Assembly (NCBI GenBank): GCA_039026955.1
Contig: JBCCLH010000008.1
Coordinates: 1 to 64,000, forward strand
Source of the DNA: Kordia sp039026955
GTDB lineage: Bacteria; Bacteroidota; Bacteroidia; Flavobacteriales; Flavobacteriaceae
DNA length: 64,000 nucleotides
Reading direction: 5' to 3'
The position numbers and the translations under genes were made by a program. The first letter of the stretch is position 1; each line of letters opens with the position of its first letter. A model generated the notes under the pieces. That model saw only the letters and a list, made by a program, of their open reading frames with translations, did no database searches and was not told the origin of the DNA. This document shows, piece after piece, positions 32,570 to 42,297 of the stretch.

Positions 32570-34429
32570 TTACGCTTCAATTTTAGCCGCCAATTCAAAC
32601 CAACGCTCCGTTTTTTCTTCCGATTCGTTGATGATTTTTTGCAATTCAATCGATTTTTCCTGAATTTCTTCTTGTGAGAGTTCGCCTGTTACGAATAATT
32701 GTTCAATCGCTTCTTTTTCTTCTTCCAAACGCTGAATATCTTTTTCCAAACGTTTGTATTCTTTTTGTTCGTTGTAGGTTAATTTATCACTATCATCTTG
32801 TCGCCAGGATTTCTTTTCTTTTTTTTCAGTAGATTTTGTTTCAGGCGCTGCACTGTCTTCGTAGACTCTGAAATCGGTGTAATTCCCGGGGAAATCTTCA
32901 ATCACACCATTGCCACGGAAAACGAATAAATGATCCACAATTTTGTCCATAAAATAACGGTCGTGTGAAACGACTAACAGACAACCCGGGAAATCGAGTA
33001 AGAAGCTTTCGAGTACATTCAACGTTACGATATCCAAGTCGTTCGTAGGTTCATCGAGAATTAAGAAGTTTGGATTCTGAATCAAAACGGTACACAAATA
33101 CAAGCGTTTCAATTCGCCACCAGAAAGTTTTTCTACAAAATCATACTGCCGTTTTCGGTCGAACAAAAAGCGTTCTAACAATTGCGCTGCTGAAATCATT
33201 CTGCCTTTTTTCAGCGGAATGTATTCGCCGTATTCTTTGATGACTTCAATTACTTTTTGACCTTCTTTTGGATTGATGCCACTTTGCGTATAATAGCCAA
33301 ATTTAATGGTATCACCAACAATGACTTTTCCGCCATCAGGATTTAAACGTCCAGTAATCAGATTTAAAAAAGTAGATTTTCCTGTTCCGTTTTTTCCTAT
33401 GATTCCGATGCGCTCGCCTTTTTTAAAGACATATTCAAACTTGTCGAGCAGTACTTTGTCTTGAAACGATTTGGAAACATTATGCAACTCCAGAATTTTA
33501 CTGCCCATGCGTTCCATGTTGATATCCAGCTGTACTACATGTTCCTTTCGGCGTTGATGCGCTTTTTCTTTAATTAAGTAAAAATCATCTATACGTGATT
33601 TCGATTTGGTGGTTCGTGCTTTCGGTTGACGACGCATCCAATCAAGTTCCTTTTTGTATAAATTTTTGGCTTTTTCAACCGAAGCTTGTTCTGCTTGAAT
33701 TCTCGCTTCTTTTTTGTCTAAATAATACGAGTAACTTCCTTTATAATTGTATAATTGACCGTTTTCGAGTTCTACGATTTCATTGCATACACGTTCTAAG
33801 AAATAACGATCGTGCGTCACCATAAATAAAGTGATATTTTCCTTTTTAAAATATTCTTCCAACCATTCGATCATTTCCAAATCCAAGTGATTCGTTGGCT
33901 CATCGAGAATTAACAAGTCAGGTTTATTGATCAAAATCGTTGCCAATGCCAAGCGTTTTTTCTGTCCACCAGACAAATTGCTGACTTTCTGCGCTAAGTT
34001 TTCAAGCTTTAACTTATATAGAATTTGCTTGTATTGGGTTTCAAAATCCCACGCATTGTGCAATTCCATTTTTTCAAACGCTTTTTGGTAATTGTCGGTA
34101 TCATCAGGATGTAACAAGGCACGTTCATAATTGGCAATGATATCTAAAATCGGATTATCTGAAGCGAAAATTGTTTCCTCAATCGTGAGTGTTGGATCAA
34201 GATTCTCATTTTGAGATAAAAACGCTAGGTGAATTCCTTTTCGGGAGATAATTTGTCCGCTATCCGATTCTTCACGACCAGTAATAATATTCAATAAAGA
34301 GGTCTTTCCAGTTCCGTTTTTGGCGATGAATGCGACTTTTTGATCCTTGTTGATTCCAAAAGAAATGCCTTCAAACAGCACACGTTCACCAAAAGATTTT
34401 GAGATATTTTCGACGGATAAATAATTCAC
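32570..34429 (-). CDS. ABC-F family ATPase (Uup-like)
   Basis: A 619-residue cytosolic protein with two ABC nucleotide-binding domains and no membrane segments. Walker A sites are AKNGTGKT (36-43) and GKNGTGKS (about 345); signatures LSGGQKKRLALA and LSGGELKRLYL; Walker B ends LLILDEPTNHLD and FLILDEPTNDLD. The linker between domains contains the helical arm seen in ribosome-acting ABC-F proteins. The C-terminal coiled coil (about 545-619) is typical of Uup. A role on the ribosome or in DNA maintenance is the family view. Confidence 0.93.
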   Translation of the reverse strand: MNYLSVENISKSFGERVLFEGISFGINKDQKVAFIAKNGTGKTSLLNIITGREESDSGQIISRKGIHLAFLSQNENLDPTLTIEETIFASDNPILDIIANYERALLHPDDTDNYQKAFEKMELHNAWDFETQYKQILYKLKLENLAQKVSNLSGGQKKRLALATILINKPDLLILDEPTNHLDLEMIEWLEEYFKKENITLFMVTHDRYFLERVCNEIVELENGQLYNYKGSYSYYLDKKEARIQAEQASVEKAKNLYKKELDWMRRQPKARTTKSKSRIDDFYLIKEKAHQRRKEHVVQLDINMERMGSKILELHNVSKSFQDKVLLDKFEYVFKKGERIGIIGKNGTGKSTFLNLITGRLNPDGGKVIVGDTIKFGYYTQSGINPKEGQKVIEVIKEYGEYIPLKKGRMISAAQLLERFLFDRKRQYDFVEKLSGGELKRLYLCTVLIQNPNFLILDEPTNDLDIVTLNVLESFLLDFPGCLLVVSHDRYFMDKIVDHLFVFRGNGVIEDFPGNYTDFRVYEDSAAPETKSTEKKEKKSWRQDDSDKLTYNEQKEYKRLEKDIQRLEEEKEAIEQLFVTGELSQEEIQEKSIELQKIINESEEKTERWFELAAKIEA

Positions 34430-34506
34430 GTTGTTGATTTTTTTACAAATTAAAAATAAAAAGATCAGATATGTTGCATAGAATTTTATTATTAGTGCGT
34501 AAAACT

Positions 34507-34514
34507 TATATTTG
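34507..34514 (+). promoter_or_regulatory. Promoter element for the polysaccharide locus
   Basis: TATATTTG is an exact TAnnTTTG element 25 bases before the Wza-like gene start. The upstream element is TTTT at the right distance rather than TTTG. As all genes to the right edge are on the plus strand, this may serve a very long transcript. Confidence 0.55.
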
Positions 34515-34539
34515 CTTGGTAAATAACAGCACCTGATTC

Positions 34540-35343
34540 ATGAATTTGAAAGCCCCGATAGCAATTCTCATCCTTTTCTTTACACTCGCTTCCTGTGTTA
34601 CCAACAAGGAACTCACGTACTTCGGCGAAAAAGAAGGCGACAAGGAATTGATTGAACAGACGATAAAACTAAACGGAAAACCCTACAGAGTTCAAGTTGG
34701 CGATTTACTTTCGATTAGTATTAAATCGTCCGATTCAAGATTGGTAGCGATGTTTCAGCCTGTGGCGACAGAAAATGGTGCGAATGGTTTGCAGTCAGAA
34801 CAAACGCTGTATTACAACGGATTTACGGTAAGCAAGCACGGAAATATTGAAATTCCGATTCTTGGAAAATTGAATGTGTTGGCGTTTACCTTAGACGAAA
34901 TTGAAGAATCTATTCAAAAGAAATTATTAGAAGAATATTTCAATAAGAAAGAAGACTTGTTTATTGTGGTAAAATTGGCAGGTTTTCGTTTTACCGTTAC
35001 CGGGGATGTCTCCAATACGGGAATCTATACGTTATACCAAGATCGCGTAAATATTATTGAAGCTTTGGCAAGTGCGGGAGATATTACGACGGTGGGAAAT
35101 AGAAAAGATGTATTGATCATTCGTCAATATCCACAAGGACAAAAAATTCATCATATTGATTTGACAAGTATAGAAGCGTTCAATTCGCCGTATTACTACT
35201 TGCAACCAAATGATATGGTGTATGTGAAACCTTTGAAACAGAAGTCGTTAGGAACAGGAACAACCTTGGTGCAATCGATTACGACGGTAGTGACCGTATT
35301 GTCGTTAGTAACAAGTGTATTAGTATTGTCAAGAAATTTATAG
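34540..35343 (+). CDS. Polysaccharide export outer-membrane protein, Wza-like
   Basis: A 267-residue lipoprotein (lipobox LASC, Cys19). The Poly_export domain begins YRVQVGDLLSISIKS and includes GNIEIPILGKLNVLAFTLDEIEESI; a SLBB-type stretch follows (FTVTGDVSNTGIYTLYQDRVNIIEALASAG in outline). The C-terminal hydrophobic helix (about 240-265) is typical of Bacteroidota relatives. It builds the outer-membrane channel for polysaccharide with the Wzc-like protein four bases downstream. Confidence 0.92.
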   Translation: MNLKAPIAILILFFTLASCVTNKELTYFGEKEGDKELIEQTIKLNGKPYRVQVGDLLSISIKSSDSRLVAMFQPVATENGANGLQSEQTLYYNGFTVSKHGNIEIPILGKLNVLAFTLDEIEESIQKKLLEEYFNKKEDLFIVVKLAGFRFTVTGDVSNTGIYTLYQDRVNIIEALASAGDITTVGNRKDVLIIRQYPQGQKIHHIDLTSIEAFNSPYYYLQPNDMVYVKPLKQKSLGTGTTLVQSITTVVTVLSLVTSVLVLSRNL

Positions 35344-35347
35344 GAGC

Positions 35348-37807
35348 ATGGAAGAGGAATTTGACGAACTAAAATCACAGAATTCTTTTGATATCAAAGC
35401 ACTCGCATTCCGAGCGCTGAACTATTGGTATCTGTTTGTGATTACTTTGGGAATTGCTTTTGTAGCGACCTATTTCTACAACAAACAACTCGAACGTATT
35501 TATCGAATTGAAAGTTTAATCTCGATCAAAGAAGAGCAGAATCCATTCTTTTCTTCGAGTATGAACTTGACCTTCAATTGGGGCGGAGCGAGTGACAAGG
35601 TGGAAACGATTAAGACGATTTTAAAATCGAGAGCGCATAACGAAAGTGTCGTGCGTGCGTTGCAATCGTACATTCATTACAAAAAAGACGGATACTACCG
35701 TTTGGAAGACATTCACACGAATGCACCTTTTATTGTGAGTTTGGATGAAAACATTCCGCAAATTTTCAATACGCCGATTAAGATTGTCTTTAGCGATGAG
35801 CAGAATTATACCGCAAGTATTGACTTTTCTCCAGATGAAATCTACAGAGGAATCAATTATAATTTAAATAAAGTCTCTAGCTTTTCTCCTGAAAGTCCAA
35901 CGTTTTCGGCGGATTATGTAATGAACGCAGAAGTAAAATCACCCTTCTTTAAATTCACACTCACACCGCGAAGAGATACGAATATCAAAATTGGACAACC
36001 GTATTACATTTATTTGACGAGTCTGAATACTGAAATCTCTAATTATCGATCTATTGCGGTAAGTCTAAAAGTACAAGGCGCTTCGATGTTGATCTTAAGT
36101 CTGACAGGTCCAAATCGTTCGATTTTGGCAGATTACTTAAACGCGACAACCGAAATCTTAAAGCAAAAGCAGTTACAGGAGAAGAATCAATTTGCGACGA
36201 ACACACTGGAATTTATCGATAAAATGATCTCAGGTGTGGAAGATTCGCTACGAAAAGACGAGCAAAAACTGAAACAATACAAGCAGGACAATAAAGTATT
36301 CAATCCATCCTTAAAAGGTGAAGAAGTATTTGCCAAGTTGAATCAGTACAGTATTGAAAAAAACGGGTATATGTTGAAGCTTCAATACTATAAACTCTTA
36401 GAAGACTATTTAACAAACAGTACAGATTTCAGATCCTTACCAGCGCCAGCTTCCTCAGGAATTGATGATCCGAACATCATAAACAACGTCTCAAAAATCG
36501 TTAGTTTATCGATTCAAAGAGCGAAATTGGGCGAAACGGTGAAGAATGAAATCTTCTTCAGAGAAATAGATCAAGATATTGAAGCGACGAAACGTGTTTT
36601 GCTTGAAAATGTAAAAACAGCGCGTTCTTCAACGAATATTGACATTGCGAATGTAGACAGTAGAACCGAAAAAGCAAATGCCGAATTCAGAAAACTGCCA
36701 GAAGAAGAACAACAACTCTTTAATATTGAACGTAGTTACAAGCTGAGTGAAGCTTCGTATACGTTGCTTTTAGAGAAGAAAAACGAAGCAGGAATTGTAA
36801 AAGCGGCAAATGTTTCCGACGTAAAAGTAATCGACAGTGCAAAGGATTTAGGACAAGGTTCTATCTTACCAAATACGCGTAAAAATTATTCCATTGCTTT
36901 GTTCATCGGATTGTTACTTCCGTTAGGATTTGTGTTTTTGGTAACGGTGCTTGACAATAATATCAATACGCCGGAAGACATTAAAAAACTATCCAACATT
37001 CCAATTTTAGGAATTGTAAGTAGAAGCAGAGCAGAATCAAATTTAGCCGTATTTTCAAGTCCGAAATCATCAGTAGCGGAATCATTCCGAGGTATCCGAT
37101 CGAGTTTGCAATACATTTATAAAAATTTAGACAAAGACAAGACGAAAACAGTTTTAATCACTTCATCTGTCAGTGGAGAAGGAAAAACGTTTTGTTCCAT
37201 CAATGTGGCTTCGGTGTTCTCTTTGACGGGGAAAAAGACGATTTTAGTTGGACTAGACCTGCGCAAACCAAAAATCTTTGGAGACTTTGGAATCAACAAT
37301 AACATTGGAGTGGTGAATTATCTCATCGGGCAAAAAGAACTTGATGAAGTCATTCAAAGTACCAAATACGACAATTTAGATGTGATTACTTCGGGACCCA
37401 TTCCACCAAATCCTTCTGAATTATTGATCAGTCAAAAACTCGACGAATTTATCACAGAATTAAAGCAACGCTACGAGTACGTTATCTTAGACACGCCGCC
37501 ACTAGGATTGGTGTCAGATGCCTTGGATTTAATCATACATGCGGATGCAACAATATATATGGTGCGACAAGACTATTCAAAGAAAGCTATGTTGAACATC
37601 ATCAATGAAAAATATAAAAAGGGAGAAGTCAAAAACATAAGCTTCGTATTCAACGATTACCGACAAAAAGCCAAATATGGCTACGGGTATGGTTACGGCT
37701 ATGGATATGGCTACGGCTACGGTTATGGAAGCTACGGAAATGGATACCATGAAAATGATCGCCGCTCGCTATTATCACGACTCAAAAAACCTTTTAAAAG
37801 GAGATAA
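35348..37807 (+). CDS. Wzc-like tyrosine autokinase with Tyr-Gly tail
   Basis: An 819-residue inner-membrane chain-length regulator and BY-kinase. Membrane segments are at about 28-47 and 514-536, with a long periplasmic Wzz domain including a coiled coil between them. The kinase domain has Walker A SGEGKTFC (about 605-612), A' GLDLRKP and B YVILDTPPLG. The C-terminal Tyr cluster is extreme: nine Tyr-Gly pairs in a row (DNA 37676-37729), then SYGNGY. This is the usual autophosphorylation region. It follows the Wza-like gene closely, as in Wza-Wzc systems. Confidence 0.93.
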   Translation: MEEEFDELKSQNSFDIKALAFRALNYWYLFVITLGIAFVATYFYNKQLERIYRIESLISIKEEQNPFFSSSMNLTFNWGGASDKVETIKTILKSRAHNESVVRALQSYIHYKKDGYYRLEDIHTNAPFIVSLDENIPQIFNTPIKIVFSDEQNYTASIDFSPDEIYRGINYNLNKVSSFSPESPTFSADYVMNAEVKSPFFKFTLTPRRDTNIKIGQPYYIYLTSLNTEISNYRSIAVSLKVQGASMLILSLTGPNRSILADYLNATTEILKQKQLQEKNQFATNTLEFIDKMISGVEDSLRKDEQKLKQYKQDNKVFNPSLKGEEVFAKLNQYSIEKNGYMLKLQYYKLLEDYLTNSTDFRSLPAPASSGIDDPNIINNVSKIVSLSIQRAKLGETVKNEIFFREIDQDIEATKRVLLENVKTARSSTNIDIANVDSRTEKANAEFRKLPEEEQQLFNIERSYKLSEASYTLLLEKKNEAGIVKAANVSDVKVIDSAKDLGQGSILPNTRKNYSIALFIGLLLPLGFVFLVTVLDNNINTPEDIKKLSNIPILGIVSRSRAESNLAVFSSPKSSVAESFRGIRSSLQYIYKNLDKDKTKTVLITSSVSGEGKTFCSINVASVFSLTGKKTILVGLDLRKPKIFGDFGINNNIGVVNYLIGQKELDEVIQSTKYDNLDVITSGPIPPNPSELLISQKLDEFITELKQRYEYVILDTPPLGLVSDALDLIIHADATIYMVRQDYSKKAMLNIINEKYKKGEVKNISFVFNDYRQKAKYGYGYGYGYGYGYGYGYGSYGNGYHENDRRSLLSRLKKPFKRR

Positions 37808-37858
37808 AAAACAACCCCAAATACGAAATGCATTAGTGTATTTCAAGAAAAAGCGATT

Positions 37859-39718
37859 ATGACGATATTAGGAATATCTGCATTTTACCATGATTCTGCC
37901 GCAGCCATCGTACAAGATGGAATCGTAGTGGCTGCTGCGCAAGAAGAACGCTTTACGCGTAAAAAACACGATCCTGCGTTTCCAACCAACGCTGTAAAAT
38001 ACTGTTTGGAATATACAGGAAAAACGATTGATGAACTGGATGCGGTTGTTTTTTATGACAAGCCTTTGCTAAAATTTGAACGTTTATTAGAAACCTATTA
38101 TGGCTTTTCGCCGAAAGGAGTATCGTCCTTCATTACAGCAATTCCAGTGTGGTTGAAGGAGAAAATGTTCTTAAAAAAGTTGATTAAGGACGAATTGAAA
38201 CAAATTGAACCCTTCAACAAGAAAAAACTAAAACTCCTTTTCCCAGAACATCACTTATCACATGCAGCAAGTGCGTTTTATCCGTCGCCGTATGAAAAAG
38301 CAGCAATCTTAACGTTAGATGGTGTAGGAGAATGGGCAACAGCGTCTATTTGTGTCGGAGATGGAAAAGACATCACCATGCTGAAAGAATTGCAATTTCC
38401 ACATTCTGTGGGATTGTTATATTCAGCATTTACCTATTTCTTAGGATTCAAAGTAAACTCAGGAGAATACAAGCTTATGGGATTGGCGCCGTATGGAAAT
38501 CCGAAATCAGAACGTGTGCAAAAGTTTAAGGAAATCATCAAAACAAAGCTCATCAAAATTCATGAGGATGGTTCTATTTGGTTAGATCAGCAATACTTTA
38601 ACTATGCGGTCGGATTGCGCATGGTATATGATAAAAAGTGGGAAGAATTGTTCGGATTCCCAAAACGAACTTCAGAATCTGAATTTGAGCAACATCATTC
38701 AGATTTAGGATTGGCAATTCAGGAAATCACGGAAGAAATCATTATCAAACTTGCCAAACACGCCAAAGAAATTACGGGCGCAGACTATCTGTGCATGGCA
38801 GGTGGAGTAGCTTTAAACTGTGTAGCCAACGGTAAATTACAGAATGAAAATATCTTCAAAGAAATCTTCATTCAACCAGCTGCAGGAGATGCCGGAGGTT
38901 CGTTAGGAGCAGCATTGACAGCCTATTACACCTACTTTGAACAAGAACGCAAAGTAGTGCCAAACGATGCAATGAGCGGTGCGTATTTAGGTCCAGAATT
39001 TTCAGAGTTGGACATTGAAAAAGTCAATCGTAAATACAACGCCAAAGCAACACACTTCTCAGATTTCAATAAATTAACGAAAGAAGTAGCAACCTACATT
39101 TCAGAAGGAAACGCCATAGGTTGGATGCAAGGACGCATGGAATTTGGTCCACGTGCTTTGGGAAGAAGAAGTATTTTGGGCGATGCACGAAATCCAGAAA
39201 TGCAAAAAAAGCTCAATCTCAAAATAAAATACAGAGAATCGTTCCGTCCGTTTGCGCCGTCTGTGTTGTCGGAAGATGTGAACGAATTCTTTGATTACGA
39301 TGGAATTTCGCCATACATGTTGTTGGTGCATAAAGTCCATCCAAATATCAAACACGAAGTGCCAGCGAATTATCACGAGTTGCCGATTCGCGATAAACTC
39401 TATGTGCAACGTTCTACATTACCAGCGATTACACATATTGATTTTTCAGGACGAATTCAAACAGTACACAAAGAAACCAATCAGGAATACTGGGAGTTGA
39501 TCAACGAATTCAAGAAAATTACAGGAGTTGGTGTCGTAGTAAACACAAGTTTCAATGTGCGTGGAGAACCGATTGTGTGTACGCCAGATGATGCCTATCG
39601 CTGTTTTATGCGAACGGAAATGGACTATTTGGTGATTGGAAATTATGTGTATAAAAAGTCAGATCAGCCAAGTTGGCAAGACACGGACGATTGGAAAGAA
39701 GAATTTTTATTAGATTAG
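37859..39718 (+). CDS. Carbamoyltransferase, NodU/CmcH/SxtI family
   Basis: A 619-residue enzyme that moves a carbamoyl group from carbamoyl phosphate, through carbamoyl-AMP, to a hydroxyl. The N-terminal Kae1-like domain shows GISAFYHDSAAAIV and PEHHLSHAASAFYPS; CMAGGVALNCVANGK and GDAGGSLGAAL follow. The C-terminal domain begins about residue 390 and has GRMEFGPRALGRRSIL and VVVNTSFNVRGEPIVC. Next to an SGNH hydrolase, a DUF5989 protein and an SxtJ-like protein, it looks like part of a four-gene set also found in saxitoxin clusters. Here the acceptor is probably a polysaccharide sugar. Confidence 0.93.
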   Translation: MTILGISAFYHDSAAAIVQDGIVVAAAQEERFTRKKHDPAFPTNAVKYCLEYTGKTIDELDAVVFYDKPLLKFERLLETYYGFSPKGVSSFITAIPVWLKEKMFLKKLIKDELKQIEPFNKKKLKLLFPEHHLSHAASAFYPSPYEKAAILTLDGVGEWATASICVGDGKDITMLKELQFPHSVGLLYSAFTYFLGFKVNSGEYKLMGLAPYGNPKSERVQKFKEIIKTKLIKIHEDGSIWLDQQYFNYAVGLRMVYDKKWEELFGFPKRTSESEFEQHHSDLGLAIQEITEEIIIKLAKHAKEITGADYLCMAGGVALNCVANGKLQNENIFKEIFIQPAAGDAGGSLGAALTAYYTYFEQERKVVPNDAMSGAYLGPEFSELDIEKVNRKYNAKATHFSDFNKLTKEVATYISEGNAIGWMQGRMEFGPRALGRRSILGDARNPEMQKKLNLKIKYRESFRPFAPSVLSEDVNEFFDYDGISPYMLLVHKVHPNIKHEVPANYHELPIRDKLYVQRSTLPAITHIDFSGRIQTVHKETNQEYWELINEFKKITGVGVVVNTSFNVRGEPIVCTPDDAYRCFMRTEMDYLVIGNYVYKKSDQPSWQDTDDWKEEFLLD

Positions 39719-39724
39719 ATAACT

Positions 39725-40876
39725 GTGTGGAAAACAATTAAATATAATCTTATTGTGCTTTTAGTGCTAATTGTGCTAATAGAAGTCATTTTGCAGTTTT
39801 TTCCTGTACCTGATCCGTACGAAAGAGCAAAGCAAAACATGTTTTTTCCACCGATTGGAAACATGTATATTGAATCGCAATTTGATCCAAACACACAATT
39901 AGAATTTGCTACAGAAGAAGGTTTGTTAGGGTTTGAAGACTATAAAGAAAAGACAAACTTTACCATAAATAATGTAGGTTTTCGCGGAGATGAACTCAAA
40001 ATGCCAAAACCAGATAGCGAATACCGAATCTTTGCGATTGGCGGAAGCTCTACGGAAAGTCTCTATGTAGATGACGCCGATGTGTGGACGCAAGTGTTGC
40101 AGAACAATTTAAACAATGATAATTACAAAGACAAAATCATAAAAGTCTACAACGCAGGAAAATCGGGCGATAACATTCAAGATCATGTGGCGATGTTGGC
40201 ACACCGAATCATACACTTACAACCTGATGAAGTCATTGTGTTTTGCGGCATCAATGATGTGACACGTTTGATGTTGGACGACAATCCGCTAAAATTCAAC
40301 ATAACGGAAAAAGTAGACGAAGAGGTCGGATTTGGAAAAATGTTAGGCGTATTTCTCTACGAATTCCAAATTCCACGTCGTTTGTACTACGCGTTCAAAA
40401 GTGAAGAAGATGCGCTCGAAACGATTGAAATCGAGTCAAATTACAAGAAAAAAGTAAAAAAGACACAAGCGCGACCTATTGAAAATCAATTACCTACTAC
40501 CGATTATGGGAATTATGCAAATAAATTAAAATCCTTAATCGGAATATGTCAGGCGAATGATATAAAGCTTATATTTGCGACGCAAGTCGTGACTTGGGAT
40601 ACAGAAGAAAAAGCTTTGCAAGATTGGCATTGGATGACCTCGCGTGGCGGAATTCGTTACAATGCAAAAAAATTGCAGCAAAAAGTAGATAGTATCAACG
40701 ACGTTACAGTAATTGAAAGTGCAAAATTTTCAATTCCTGTATTTAGGACAGATTCTATCATCCCAAAAACAAGCATGTACTTGTACGACGATTGCCATTT
40801 CAATCCGGAAGGAAATAAAAAAATGGGCGATGCGTTGGCGGCATTTATGAAGACCTTGAATCAACAAAATCAATAA
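39725..40876 (+). CDS. SGNH/GDSL-family hydrolase
   Basis: A 383-residue protein with an N-terminal membrane anchor (about 6-24). The catalytic blocks of the SGNH family are present: GGSSTES (about 103-109, nucleophile Ser), GKSGDN, CGINDV and DDCHFNPEGNKKMGD with the Asp-x-x-His pair. It would act outside the inner membrane to remove or add acyl or carbamoyl groups; the reaction is not provable here. The start is GTG, six bases after the carbamoyltransferase stop. In sxt clusters a GDSL lipase (SxtL) accompanies SxtI. Confidence 0.88.
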   Translation: MWKTIKYNLIVLLVLIVLIEVILQFFPVPDPYERAKQNMFFPPIGNMYIESQFDPNTQLEFATEEGLLGFEDYKEKTNFTINNVGFRGDELKMPKPDSEYRIFAIGGSSTESLYVDDADVWTQVLQNNLNNDNYKDKIIKVYNAGKSGDNIQDHVAMLAHRIIHLQPDEVIVFCGINDVTRLMLDDNPLKFNITEKVDEEVGFGKMLGVFLYEFQIPRRLYYAFKSEEDALETIEIESNYKKKVKKTQARPIENQLPTTDYGNYANKLKSLIGICQANDIKLIFATQVVTWDTEEKALQDWHWMTSRGGIRYNAKKLQQKVDSINDVTVIESAKFSIPVFRTDSIIPKTSMYLYDDCHFNPEGNKKMGDALAAFMKTLNQQNQ

Positions 40877-40879
40877 CCT

Positions 40880-41029
40880 ATGGAGTTTTTAAAAGATCTA
40901 TTCAGATTCTTAAAAGAACGAAAAAAATTCTGGCTTGTACCGATGATTATTGTGTTACTTTTATTAGGAATCATCATCGTCATTGGCGGTGGATCGGCAG
41001 TAGCACCATTTATTTATGCGTTATTTTAA
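40880..41029 (+). CDS. DUF5989-family small membrane protein (SxtK-like)
   Basis: A 49-residue membrane protein: MEFLKDLFRFLKERKKFW, then a membrane span LVPMIIVLLLLGIIIVI, then GSAVAPFIYALF. This is the DUF5989 pattern (FLxERKKFW and GSAVAPFIY). It starts three bases after the SGNH hydrolase stop. In saxitoxin clusters the corresponding small gene is sxtK. Role unknown; it may anchor the carbamoyltransferase to the membrane. Confidence 0.9.
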   Translation: MEFLKDLFRFLKERKKFWLVPMIIVLLLLGIIIVIGGGSAVAPFIYALF

Positions 41030-41032
41030 CAG

Positions 41033-41413
41033 ATGAAAGAAAGTAATACACAAACCCTATTGGTGATGGTAACTGGATTTCTAGTACTCTCTGCATTGCT
41101 AGAATTCTATTTCGTGAAACCAACGCCAGCATTCTATTTGCGTTTAGTAGCGTTAGGAATTGGAGTGGCTTCTTTTATTCCGCCATTAGAACGTTTAATT
41201 GTCTGGTTCTGGGGAAAATTTGCATTGGTTTTAGGTTGGATTAACACACGAATTCTGCTATCAGTAGTATTTTATATCTTTCTAACGCCATTTGGAATTT
41301 TATCGAGAGTATTCTCAAAAAACAGCAATCTAAAGTTAAAAAACGATTCCAAAAGTACGTTTGTAGAACGCAATCATACCTACACCAAAAAGGACTTAGA
41401 AAATATCTGGTAA
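41033..41413 (+). CDS. SxtJ-family membrane protein
   Basis: A 126-residue protein with three to four hydrophobic segments (about 8-25, 33-52 and 58-90). The second half, FWGKFALVLGWINTRILLSV, then FYIFLTPFGILSRVFSKN, ending ERNHTYTKKDLENIW, follows the SxtJ pattern of unknown function. It sits three bases after the DUF5989 gene, as these two families generally do beside carbamoyltransferases. Its exact function has not been shown. Confidence 0.82.
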   Translation: MKESNTQTLLVMVTGFLVLSALLEFYFVKPTPAFYLRLVALGIGVASFIPPLERLIVWFWGKFALVLGWINTRILLSVVFYIFLTPFGILSRVFSKNSNLKLKNDSKSTFVERNHTYTKKDLENIW

Positions 41414-41421
41414 CCTAAAAA

Positions 41422-42297
41422 TTGAACCGTTTGGACAAGCCCCAAAAACATACTTGGTTATTTGAAATATCTCCAAAAAGCAACCTTCTCGATTTCAAAT
41501 TCAAAGAAATTTGGCAATATCGCGACTTATTAATGCTTTTTGTGCGCCGTGATGTGGTAACGTTGTACAAACAAACTGTGTTAGGTCCGTTGTGGTATTT
41601 GATTCAACCGTTGTTGACTTCCGTAATTTTCACTTTAGTTTTTAATGGAATTGCAGACATCGCGACAGGAACGGTGAATGCTTTTCTCTTTAACCTTGCG
41701 GGAATTACCATTTGGAATTACTTTGCAGAATGTCTCAAAGCAACTTCGGACACCTTCAAGAAAAATGAAAACATTTTTGGTAAAGTGTATTTTCCAAGAG
41801 TCATCATGCCTTTATCGATAACGGTTTCCAATCTATTAAAATTTGGAATCCAAGTCTTAATATTCATCGCGTTTTATGTGTTTTTTGCCTTAAAGGGCTA
41901 TGCAGGAACGATTTCTATTTATCTCATTTTGATGCCATTAATTGTGATTATCATGGGATTGTTAGGCTTAGGCTTAGGAATGATTATTTCCTCCATGGTC
42001 ACAAAATACCGCGATTTAACCTTCTTAGTACAATTTGGAATACAGTTGATGATGTATGTGTCAGCAGTGATGTATCCGATTGCGATTGTCACAGAAAAAT
42101 TACCGTCGTACGTATCGTGGATCGTGGAATACAATCCGTTAGCGAGAGTCATTGAATCCTTCCGTTACATGGTATTTGAACAAGGAGATTTCGAATTACA
42201 ATACATATTCATCACCCTAGGAATTTCAATCTTGGTATTCCTATTCGGCTTGATCATATTCAACAAAACAGAACGTAATTTCATAGATACGGTATAA
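41422..42297 (+). CDS. wzm: Polysaccharide ABC exporter permease, Wzm-like
   Basis: A 291-residue ABC-2-type permease with six membrane spans. Typical motifs are LLMLFVRRDVVTLYKQTVLGPLWYLIQPLLTS near the start (outlined) and YVSAVMYPIAIV, NPLARVIESFRYMVF near the end. It exports lipid-linked O-antigen or capsule sugar chains from cytosol to periplasm together with Wzt. The start is TTG, eight bases after the SxtJ-like gene. The stop codon overlaps the Wzt start by one base. Confidence 0.93.
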   Translation: MNRLDKPQKHTWLFEISPKSNLLDFKFKEIWQYRDLLMLFVRRDVVTLYKQTVLGPLWYLIQPLLTSVIFTLVFNGIADIATGTVNAFLFNLAGITIWNYFAECLKATSDTFKKNENIFGKVYFPRVIMPLSITVSNLLKFGIQVLIFIAFYVFFALKGYAGTISIYLILMPLIVIIMGLLGLGLGMIISSMVTKYRDLTFLVQFGIQLMMYVSAVMYPIAIVTEKLPSYVSWIVEYNPLARVIESFRYMVFEQGDFELQYIFITLGISILVFLFGLIIFNKTERNFIDTV

